Part shown: piece after piece, positions 36,284 through 43,480 of the stretch
How the letters are laid out: each line of letters begins with the position of its first letter
How positions within the stretch are numbered: position 1 is the first letter of the stretch
From: Paraglaciecola polaris LMG 21857
GTDB taxonomy: Bacteria > Pseudomonadota > Gammaproteobacteria > Enterobacterales > Alteromonadaceae
Length of the DNA: 45,553 bases
Assembly (NCBI RefSeq): GCF_000315055.1
Contig: NZ_BAER01000111.1
Location: 1-45,553, forward strand
Direction: 5' to 3'
Program-made: the position numbers and the translations under genes
Notes under the pieces: generated by a model
Database searches by the model: none
What the model saw: the letters and a program-made list of their open reading frames with translations, nothing else
Told to the model about the DNA's origin: nothing

Positions 36284-36504
36284 AATGCTCTCTTGGTTGT
36301 GGGTTTGAGTAAACTAAATTGACCTATTCGCCTACTCAATACCGATAATTTTGGCTTACGAGCCAATCTTGGTTTTAAATCAGTCTAAAACGTAACAAAG
36401 GATTATTCAAAAAGTAAATCGCTGAAAAGTATTGATATTTAGTCTAACTATTCGTGCAGTTAAATTACTTTAGGGTAAAAATACTGCCAAGTGCTTGCTT
36501 ATAA

Positions 36505-36646
36505 AGCACTAATAAAAGTGTTTTTTAAAATTTATTTCAATTTCGATTAAACTTTTTGCTATGCAACAACGACTAACTAAATGACAGCGTAGTGAACTGT
36601 CGTATTATCCCTGGGCCGCCTCATGTTTTTCATGTTGCGGCTTTTT
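36505..36646 (+). ncRNA. Candidate small RNA ending in an intrinsic terminator
   Basis: A plus-strand terminator (GCCGC at 36615-36619, GCGGC at 36637-36641, then TTTTT) has no gene that needs it: the DHH gene and the EAL remnant both run on the minus strand. About 15 bp upstream is a second hairpin, GACAG/CTGTC with a short loop. A TATAAA at about 36502 could be a -10. The start is a guess. Confidence 0.3.
36615..36646 (+). terminator. Orphan plus-strand terminator
   Basis: A 5-bp GC stem GCCGC/GCGGC with an inner CATG/CATG pairing and loop TTTTT is followed by five T. There is no T-tract on the minus strand, so it acts on plus-strand transcripts only. Confidence 0.6.
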
Positions 36647-36708
36647 CCGTTTTATTGAGTACGTTTTTCCTCGCGTATGGTAAGCAACTCGCACATTGGG
36701 CATACCAT

Positions 36709-37185
36709 TTACACTAGCTCTGAAGGCTGACAAAAATAGTAACCTTGACCGTAATCAACCCCCAGTTTTTTGAATGCTTGCATCGTTTTTTTATCTTCGA
36801 CAAACTCGGCAATCACTTCTTGGTTTGAAGCAATTGCCATGTCACAAATAGATTTTACCGCGGTGAAATCTAAAGGATTATCCATCATGCTGGTGATAAA
36901 CGAACCGTCGATTTTAATTATTTCTGTTGGTAGTTCTTTAATATATACGTAGGACGAATGGCCGCTACCAAAATCGTCTAAAGCAAAACGACAACCCAGG
37001 TTTTTGATGTTATCCATAAACTGGCGGGCCCTTTTAATATTAGTGATGGCTACTGTTTCGGTGATTTCAAAACATAATTTATGCGCGGGTATACAAGCAT
37101 TTTCAATGGTTTCAATAATAAACCTTTCCAATTCACCGTCATTCAATTTGTCTGCCAGCCCTTTGTTGGAAGAACTGCATTGATG
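36709..37185 (-). pseudogene. EAL-domain remnant (C-terminal part)
   Basis: The intact frame at 36709-37146 gives the last two thirds of an EAL domain: the helix FEITETVAI, then ALDDFGSGHSSYVYIKELP, the lysine strand IIKIDGSFI, the Glu in EVIAEFVEDKK and the GYYFCQPSEL end. The EAL/EVL motif itself and the N-terminal third are absent. The same frame can be read a few codons further upstream to about 37185. Without the first catalytic residues it cannot degrade cyclic-di-GMP normally. It is immediately downstream of the truncated exported-protein gene, with the junction near 37190-37250. Confidence 0.7.
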
Positions 37186-37233
37186 TCTAATATCTCATTG
37201 ATATTTCTATCGAAGGTAAGAGAGCCGTGTATT

Positions 37234-37560
37234 TTATCGGTGAGTTTGAGCATCGCCATCGTCGAAGTAAAAAGGTGCGGCGTTGACGTTATTCAATGTT
37301 ACCAAGTAGGGTTGCAGCATGAGCGTGCCGAGATCCTTATTCCCTCGGCTAAATACTTTATGTACATCTAATCCCAGTGAATAGGTATAGGCGTTATGTG
37401 GTTTATCTGTATTGCGGTTGGCTCTGGCTGATGCGTCAATAGACCAGCGGCTATTATCGCCAAAAAGTGTCGAAGCAAAGGATTCAGCCTGAACAAAGAA
37501 GCTTGAAAACCATAAACCGAAGGTAAGTATTAAATGATTTTTTGTGAAAATATTAGGCAT
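37234..37560 (-). pseudogene. Truncated exported (outer-membrane-like) protein gene
   Basis: The frame encodes 108 residues and begins with a signal peptide (LILTFGLWFSSFFVQA). The mature part (LFGDNSRWSIDASARANRNTD, then YTYSLGLDVHKVFS and YLVTLNNVN) has the alternating pattern of outer-membrane beta-strands. It then stops abruptly after FYFDDGDAQTHR, where sequence leading into the EAL remnant begins. The rest of the barrel is missing, so this looks like the 5' stub of a gene cut by a deletion that joined it to the EAL gene. Confidence 0.55.
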
Positions 37561-37817
37561 AAAATTGCACTTTCCTTGGTTAATCTTATTCAGTAACTAA
37601 TGTGATGGCGGACTAAATAATGACGTCAAATAGCCGTCAGGTGTTTTTAACTTGCTCGGGCCCTGATTTATTTGTGATTATTGGTTTTACTTCGGCGCCG
37701 AACCCTAATGGATTTACTTTAACGGCCTGATTGGATTTTTCATATTAGACATAGAGATATATCTTTCTAAGATTTTGACCGTGTCATCACCGGTTTCGTA
37801 CAACAGAAGAGTCGCGT

Positions 37818-38282
37818 TTGAAATATCATTACACTTGGATTTACCTTTTACTTATTGCCTTAGGCATATCGTTTGCACTGGGTTATGTGCCATTGTTAAT
37901 ACCAATATTTTATTTTTTATTGAGTGTGATGGCATTTATAGCTTATAAAAATGATAAGCAGGCTGCGATAAAAGGCACCTGGCGAGTGCCAGAAAAAACG
38001 CTGCACCTACTGGCCTTAATCGGTGGTTGGCCCGGGGCTATATTTGCTCAACAGCGATTACGGCATAAAACCCAAAAGATGTCCTTCAAGATCTTGTTTT
38101 GGTTAACCCTAGGATTAAATCTAACTTTGTTGGCTTGGTTGCACACGAAACCAGGGCAGATGTTATTAAGAGGAATATTTGAGTTTATCAATCGTCTGCT
38201 TAAAGTCGTTTTTACTGAGACAAGGACGCTGGACGTTATCGATATATTTACCCATTTCTATAATGGGGCGCAGTTTAGTTGA
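37818..38282 (+). CDS. DUF1294 membrane protein
   Basis: A 154-residue membrane protein with about four helices. The signature is AYKNDKQAAIKGTWRVPEKT followed by LHLLALIGGWPGAIFAQQRL and RHKTQKMSF, which is diagnostic of DUF1294. The start is a TTG (37818), with AGAG as a weak ribosome site. No function is known. Its stop is immediately followed by the stop of the convergent Crp/Fnr gene. Confidence 0.85.
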   Translation: MKYHYTWIYLLLIALGISFALGYVPLLIPIFYFLLSVMAFIAYKNDKQAAIKGTWRVPEKTLHLLALIGGWPGAIFAQQRLRHKTQKMSFKILFWLTLGLNLTLLAWLHTKPGQMLLRGIFEFINRLLKVVFTETRTLDVIDIFTHFYNGAQFS

Positions 38283-38975
38283 CTAAATTTGACACAAGGT
38301 TTTAAGCTTTGCGTGATCAAGAATGATTAACTGGCCATAGTGAACCTCAATAACGGCTTGCTGTTGAAGTTCTTGCAGCAATTTATTTACGGTTTGACGA
38401 GAGCTGTGGAGCATTAAGGCTAAGGATTCCTGGGAAATCGATAAACTTGTGCCTCGCTCAATAGGCGCCTGATGCTCTAATCCTTCGGCTAACAAGAGAA
38501 TGCGTCCGCATAGTTTTCCCTTGAGGGATAAACTGCCGGTTTCGTCGATAAATGCAAATGTGGTGCGAATGCGCTGACATAACAAGCGCATAAAATGGGG
38601 GTAAAGATCTGGACGTTGTTTTAACAAGGCCTTGAAATCAACGCTAGATATCTTGAGTAATTCGCAGGGCTCGTCGGCGTGGGCGTCATGTGCTCTAGGG
38701 AGCCCGTCAAACAGTGATATTTCCCCAAACCAACTACCTGGCTGCATCCAAGTTAATATTAACTCCTTACCTTCCAGCGTCACGTTGCTGAGGCGAACTC
38801 TTCCTGATACCACGCAAAATAAGCCATCACCCAAATCGTGTTTTTGATACACCAATTGTCCTGCGTCTAGCCGTTTTAACTTAGCCGCGGTGACCAATTG
38901 CTCAATCACGTCTTGAGGAAGGGATTTAAACCAAGAACTTTGACTAAGGATGGGACGTATCGTATCGAGCTGCAT
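38283..38975 (-). CDS. Crp/Fnr-family transcription regulator
   Basis: A 230-residue protein with the cyclic-nucleotide-binding fold at about 15-130 (VVSGRVRLSNVTLEGKEL, then GSWFGEISLFDGLPRAHDA). A dimer helix and a C-terminal winged helix follow (LSISQESLALMLHSSRQTVNKLLQ as recognition helix). No cysteine cluster for an iron-sulfur centre is present at the N-terminus, so it is not an FNR-type oxygen sensor. It is divergent from the class II aldolase-MEST hydrolase operon and likely regulates it. A candidate operator lies just upstream of its start. Confidence 0.9.
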   Translation of the reverse strand: MQLDTIRPILSQSSWFKSLPQDVIEQLVTAAKLKRLDAGQLVYQKHDLGDGLFCVVSGRVRLSNVTLEGKELILTWMQPGSWFGEISLFDGLPRAHDAHADEPCELLKISSVDFKALLKQRPDLYPHFMRLLCQRIRTTFAFIDETGSLSLKGKLCGRILLLAEGLEHQAPIERGTSLSISQESLALMLHSSRQTVNKLLQELQQQAVIEVHYGQLIILDHAKLKTLCQI

Positions 38976-38992
38976 AAGAATTATCGGTTAAT

Positions 38993-39008
38993 TGTCGTAT
39001 TAGCGACA
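38993..39008. promoter_or_regulatory. Candidate Crp/Fnr-type operator
   Basis: A 16-bp palindrome TGTCG-TATTAG-CGACA lies 17 bp upstream of the Crp/Fnr start and 63 bp before the aldolase gene. Length, symmetry and position in the divergent promoter region suit autoregulation by the adjacent regulator. The match to a known site is not exact. Confidence 0.35.
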
Positions 39009-39071
39009 GTTTGAATGGGGTAGGTAGACTAAGTTGTTGCTTCTAAATTAACAATCAAAAGAAGTAAATAT

Positions 39072-39824
39072 ATGCAGTCAGTTAAGCAGCAGGTCAGTGA
39101 GCAAGAATGGAAAACCAGAGTCGACTTAGCGGCTGCTTATCGTATGGTTGCACACTACGGTTGGGATGATTTGGTTTTTACCCATATATCAGCTCGTGTG
39201 CCGGGTCCTGAACATCATTTTCTGATAAATCCTTACGGCATGATGTTTGATGAAGTGACAGCCTCAAGTCTGGTTAAGGTTGACTTGCAAGGCAATAAGG
39301 TTATGACGTCAGATTACGACATTAATCCGGCTGGCTTTGTTATTCACAGTGCGGTGCATGAAGCCCGAGATGATGCCCAATGTGTTATGCATTTGCACAC
39401 CACAGCAGGTATTGCGGTGTCCACCCAGAAAGGGGGCCTATTGGCGTTAAGCCAGCAGTCTCTGCTTGCTTTGTCATCCTTGTCATACCACGATTACGAA
39501 GGGATCGCTTTGAATCCCGATGAGAAAAAACGTTTGGTCGCTGATTTAGGTACAACCAATTTTATGATCCTACGTAATCATGGCTTGTTGACGTGTGCAG
39601 ATACGATTGCAGATGCGTTTTTAGGTATGTTTATAATGCAGCGTTCATGCGAGATACAACTGCAAGCCCAAGCATCAGGACAGGCGCTAATACCGATTTC
39701 AGAACAGATTTTAGCCGGTATTAAAGCTCAAGCAAAACAGGTGACTCGTTCAGCGGGTGGGGCGTTAGCTTGGCCGGGTATTTTACGTAAACTTGATCGG
39801 TCTAATCCAGGTTACGATCAATAA
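39072..39824 (+). CDS. Class II aldolase/adducin-family protein
   Basis: A 250-residue protein of the class II aldolase/adducin fold. The zinc-ligand pattern is present: a Glu in SAVHEAR (about residue 95), HLHT (about 112-115) and a third His in RNHGLLTC (about 178). YGWDDLVFTHISARVPG at the N-terminus is typical of the group. Related enzymes cleave or epimerise sugar phosphates such as fuculose-1-phosphate or ribulose-5-phosphate; the substrate here is unknown. Its stop overlaps the ATG of the alpha/beta hydrolase by one base, so the two form an operon divergent from the Crp/Fnr gene. Confidence 0.9.
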   Translation: MQSVKQQVSEQEWKTRVDLAAAYRMVAHYGWDDLVFTHISARVPGPEHHFLINPYGMMFDEVTASSLVKVDLQGNKVMTSDYDINPAGFVIHSAVHEARDDAQCVMHLHTTAGIAVSTQKGGLLALSQQSLLALSSLSYHDYEGIALNPDEKKRLVADLGTTNFMILRNHGLLTCADTIADAFLGMFIMQRSCEIQLQAQASGQALIPISEQILAGIKAQAKQVTRSAGGALAWPGILRKLDRSNPGYDQ

Positions 39825-40715
39825 TGAGCTGCTTTCCAAGTCTTGAGCAGTACCAAAAAAGCGCGAGCTATTGCCAAATAGGTAAGCACCAAATCGCCTA
39901 TTGGACTGCTCAAGACGCTAGCGCCTTGGATAAAAATGCGCTCTGGTTGGTGATGATCCATGGATTCCCCAGTGCGGCTTGGGATTGGCACAATCAGTGG
40001 AAGACGTTACGCAAAGACTATCGTTTGCTCAGCATGGATTTACTGGGTTTAGGCCTATCGGACAAACCGCATAAACATAATTATAGTGTGTTAGAGCAAG
40101 CGGATATAGTCGAGGGCTTATTGGCTCACTTAGGCGTGAAAAAAGGTCATATTCTGTGCCATGATTATGGTGATTCAGTTGCCCAAGAGTTGTTAACGCG
40201 GCATGTTGATAAACACACTCAATTCGCTATCTTGAGTGTGTTACTTGAACGGCGGATTGTTTGCGGATCATCATCGTCCCCTGTTTACCCAGAAACTGCT
40301 TAAAAGTCTAATCGGGCCCTTACTTGCTCGCTTGATGAGTCAAAGTAGTTTACAGGAAAGTTTCCGTAAAATTTTTGGACCTCACAGTCAACCCGTTGCC
40401 TCACAGGTGGATATTTTATTCGCCTTGTTAGAGCACAATAGGGGTAAACGCGTGTTGCCAAGTTTATTGGGTTACATAGACGAACGTAAAATACAGTCTT
40501 CGCGTTGGTTAACCGCTATGCAAGGTACTGACGTTGCCCAGTGTTTTATTAATGGTATACACGACCCCATATCAGGCCAGCACATGCTGACGCAATTTGA
40601 GAAAGTTCTGCCGCAGGCCACGACCCACGCATTAGATGTAGGTCACTACCCGCAACTTGAGGCTCCTCAAAAGGTGACTGAGCTATATCAACGGTTTTTA
40701 GCAAGCGTTGATTAA
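39824..40715 (+). pseudogene. Frameshifted MEST-like alpha/beta hydrolase
   Basis: Two overlapping frames together make one full hydrolase of about 296 residues. The first (39824-40303) carries the oxyanion-hole HGFPSAAWDW and the nucleophile region CHDYGDSVAQELL. The second (from about 40236 to 40715) carries VCYLNGGLFADHHRPLFTQK, the catalytic-acid segment INGIHDPISG and the catalytic His in DVGHYPQLEAP. The join falls in a GTGTG tract at 40236-40240, where a 2-bp loss would explain the shift. Related MEST-type proteins read ...SVCFLNGGLF across the join. Unless it is a sequencing error or a recoding site, the gene is inactive. Confidence 0.75.
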
Positions 40716-40938
40716 TTAATGGTCCCCATCGGCCCACTCATTTCGTACGACAGTTCAGTAAGCCTAGGGCTGTTACCCGCATGTTCATAGCCCTACCAGT
40801 AAGTGATTAGACCATTGCTTATTTTCAACAAAAAGTGTCTTTGGGGCATTTCGGTTGTAGCTGCACCGTGGCATACTTGCGCTCTTTTTTTGTCGCGCTG
40901 ATAGCGCGCTTTAGGGTTTTAATTTCGGGTGAAAGCAA

Positions 40939-42063
40939 TTGAAAATATATTATGAAGATAGTTTGCCCTACGCTGCAGAATTTTTTTCTGAGTTAGGCGA
41001 CAGCCGAGTTTTTTCCCATAAAGACGTTAATGCAAAACTAGTCGCTGATGCAGATGTGTTATTGGTGCGGTCGACCACAAAAGTCAATGCGCAGTTACTC
41101 GATCTCAATCAAAATATCGCATACGTGGGCACAGCAACTGCCGGCACTAATCATTTAGACGAAGAATACTTGCGTAGTCGCGAGTTAGGTATTCATTCTG
41201 CTGCAGGTTGTAATGCGGTGGCAGTGGCGGAATATGTACTAAGTGCATTGTTCGTGATGGCACTAGAACATGACTGGCAACTCGTCGATAAAACCGTGGG
41301 TATCGTTGGAGCTGGACACGTAGGTACGCGCTTAAGTGCTAAATTGACAGCGTTAGGCATACGTCATTTGTTGTGTGATCCGCCGCTGGCTGACGCTGGC
41401 GATCCACGGGATTTTGTCGATATGTCGCAGATTATGCAATGCGATATTATCACTTTGCACGTGCCATTAATTAAGGGCGGCCGCTATAACACTGGCCATA
41501 TGTTCGATGCCAAGCGTTTAGACGCGTTAAAAGAAACACAATTATTAATTAATGCCTGTCGTGGTGAAGTCATCGATAACAAAGCATTATTAGCGTGCTT
41601 TGAGGCCGGCCGAGCACTCAATGTGGTATTAGACGTCTGGGAAAACGAACCGGATATTGATCAAGCACTGGTACCTTACATTGCACTCGCCACAGCGCAT
41701 ATTGCCGGGCACACTGTTGAAGGCAAGGCTAGGGGGACTGAAATGCTATATCAGCAAGTCTGCGGGCAATTTGGTTTTACGGCGACGAAAAAATTAAGTG
41801 ATTATTTGCCCGTCCCGCAACCGGATCGTCTTTATGTGGATGAAACTCTGCGTGGACAAGCACTACTGAGTGCTTTAGTGCTGAGCGTGTACGATATTCG
41901 TAACGATTCAAAACAGTTCAAAGAAAGTATTCATTTGCCTGATCAGTTTAGATATATCCGAAAAAACTATTCTATTCGAAGAGAATTCGCTGCACTTAGC
42001 GTAAATACTGGAAATAATCCCGGATCAGAGGCAATCTACGCACTCGGATTCAACCGTAAATAA
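40939..42063 (+). CDS. pdxB: Erythronate-4-phosphate dehydrogenase
   Basis: A 374-residue D-2-hydroxyacid dehydrogenase that oxidises 4-phosphoerythronate in pyridoxal phosphate synthesis. The Rossmann motif is TVGIVGAGHVGTRL (about residue 118). The catalytic Arg (NACRGEVID), Glu (VWENEPD) and His (TAHIAGHTVEGKARG) appear in order. The PdxB-specific C-terminal dimerisation domain is present (about 285-374). It starts with TTG at 40939, preceded by GGTGAAAG. It is followed by asd and fimV, the conserved order in Alteromonadales. Confidence 0.95.
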   Translation: MKIYYEDSLPYAAEFFSELGDSRVFSHKDVNAKLVADADVLLVRSTTKVNAQLLDLNQNIAYVGTATAGTNHLDEEYLRSRELGIHSAAGCNAVAVAEYVLSALFVMALEHDWQLVDKTVGIVGAGHVGTRLSAKLTALGIRHLLCDPPLADAGDPRDFVDMSQIMQCDIITLHVPLIKGGRYNTGHMFDAKRLDALKETQLLINACRGEVIDNKALLACFEAGRALNVVLDVWENEPDIDQALVPYIALATAHIAGHTVEGKARGTEMLYQQVCGQFGFTATKKLSDYLPVPQPDRLYVDETLRGQALLSALVLSVYDIRNDSKQFKESIHLPDQFRYIRKNYSIRREFAALSVNTGNNPGSEAIYALGFNRK

Positions 42064-42103
42064 TATACATAAATAATCATTCACTTTTTAGGAGTTACGC
42101 TAC

Positions 42104-43120
42104 ATGTCTCGGTCTTTTGATGTCGCTGTGTTGGGTGCTACAGGTTTAGTAGGACAACATATGATAGAAATTCTTCAGCAACGAGGATTTCCAGTCAATA
42201 AACTTTACCCACTAGCGAGCTCACGCTCAGCGGGTGGTACGGTGACGTTTAAGGGTGAAGAGATTACTGTGTTAGACGCAGATACCTTTGACTGGAGTTT
42301 AGTGCAACTCGGTTTCTTCTCAGCGGGCGGCAGTGTGTCTGAAAAGTTTGCCCCGATTGCCGCTGAAGCAGGTTGTGTGGTTATCGACAATACATCCCAT
42401 TATCGCTATGAACCTGATATTCCACTCGTGGTGCCGGAAGTAAATCCGCACGCATTGGCTGATTTTCGTAATCGCAACATCATTGCTAACCCTAATTGTT
42501 CAACCATTCAGATGATGGTTGCGCTCAAACCTATACACGACGCGGTAGGAATTGAGCGTATCAATGTGTGTACCTATCAGTCGGTATCAGGGGGCGGTAA
42601 AGAGTCGATGGATGAACTCGCTAAGCAAACAGCGGCATTATTAAACGGCCTTGAAGCTAAACCTGAAGCGTTTAGTCGCCAGATCGCCTTTAACGTTATC
42701 CCGCAAATTGATGTGTTTTTAGATAACGACTACACCAAAGAAGAAATGAAAATGGTCTGGGAAACCCAGAAAATTTTAGGTGATGAGAGCATTCGCGTAA
42801 ACGCTACGGCTGTGCGGGTTCCTGTGTTTTATGGGCACGGTGAAGCGATACATATTGAAACTCGCACACCCATTGATGCACAAGATGCCAAAGCATTATT
42901 AGCCAATGCCCCCGGGATAGTATTGAAATCTGAACCGAGTGAATTTCCTACCCAAGTAGGTGATGCAAGTGGCAAGGACGAGGTTTTTGTTGGCCGAGTT
43001 CGCAACGATATTAGCCATCCTAATGGTTTAAATATGTGGGTTGTATCAGACAATGTACGTAAGGGTGCAGCTACTAACAGTATTCAAATAGCTGAAGTTT
43101 TAATTCGCGATTATATGTAA
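42104..43120 (+). CDS. asd: Aspartate-semialdehyde dehydrogenase
   Basis: A 338-residue enzyme that reduces aspartyl phosphate to aspartate semialdehyde with NADPH, the branch point to lysine, threonine and methionine. The NADP-binding GATGLVGQHM is at residues 11-20. The catalytic Cys132 lies in NPNCSTIQMM, and the catalytic His in FYGHGEA (about 245). The intact Cys and His show it is a functional enzyme, not the inactive Usg-1 paralogue found in this position in some relatives. It follows pdxB by 40 bp with an AGGAG ribosome site and ends at a strong terminator. Confidence 0.95.
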   Translation: MSRSFDVAVLGATGLVGQHMIEILQQRGFPVNKLYPLASSRSAGGTVTFKGEEITVLDADTFDWSLVQLGFFSAGGSVSEKFAPIAAEAGCVVIDNTSHYRYEPDIPLVVPEVNPHALADFRNRNIIANPNCSTIQMMVALKPIHDAVGIERINVCTYQSVSGGGKESMDELAKQTAALLNGLEAKPEAFSRQIAFNVIPQIDVFLDNDYTKEEMKMVWETQKILGDESIRVNATAVRVPVFYGHGEAIHIETRTPIDAQDAKALLANAPGIVLKSEPSEFPTQVGDASGKDEVFVGRVRNDISHPNGLNMWVVSDNVRKGAATNSIQIAEVLIRDYM

Positions 43121-43137
43121 TCGTAAAATACCTTCAC

Positions 43138-43177
43138 ATCAACCCACAGGATGCACACTCGCACCCTGTGGGTTGAT
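43138..43177 (+). terminator. Strong terminator of asd
   Basis: A perfect 13-bp stem, ATCAACCCACAGG pairing with CCTGTGGGTTGAT, with a 14-base loop and then TGTTTG. It starts 17 bp after the asd stop. Confidence 0.8.
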
Positions 43178-43189
43178 TGTTTGTAGGCT

Positions 43190-43208
43190 CATTGTTTGTC
43201 AAACAATG
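43190..43208. repeat. Perfect 19-bp palindrome CATTGTTTG-T-CAAACAATG
   Basis: Nine bases on each side of a single central T match exactly. A loop of one base is too small for a normal RNA hairpin, so a protein-binding site is more likely than a terminator. Its ATTGTTTGT also recurs 16 bp upstream at 43175-43183. Confidence 0.5.
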
Positions 43209-43480
43209 CCGATACTATTTGATAGCGCAATATTAAATCATTAGGCATTTGCAGGTTTTTATCTGTCACGCGCAGAGCTATCAAAGACCAAAAATACCTT
43301 TCTAGATCATCTTAACCTTCTGGTTTATAGTAAGATACGCTGGCTTTAGCCCACGCAAGTTATGAATTTATGGAATACTTTTTGCTGTTTTATTCAAGTG
43401 CGTGTATCGATAAATAATAATGACGTTGTAAATAACCTCATGACAGCTTATTTACCCCAATTTTGAGGCATAAAGGATCA

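Larger units (their letters stand above)
36284..36708. other. 425-bp AT-rich intergenic region
   Basis: No open reading frame of note. It holds the upstream side of the DHH gene and, on the plus strand, a hairpin pair ending in a terminator that may mark a small RNA (listed separately). The region is clearly more AT-rich than its neighbours. Confidence 0.4.
43121..43480. other. 360-bp region between asd and fimV
   Basis: Contains the asd terminator and a second palindrome (both listed separately). The rest is the fimV upstream region, with an AAAGGAT ribosome site directly before its ATG. No other gene is visible. Confidence 0.5.

Noticed and set aside
37700-37860. A minus-strand frame ending in RPLK with a readable stretch TLLLYETGDDTVKILERY
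   Set aside because: It is only about 35-40 codons, has no start or ribosome site, and overlaps the start of the DUF1294 gene. It may be a relic but cannot be told from chance.
42104-43120. Inactive Usg-1-type paralogue instead of asd
   Set aside because: The catalytic Cys132 and His of aspartate-semialdehyde dehydrogenase are both present, so the gene is called as the active enzyme.
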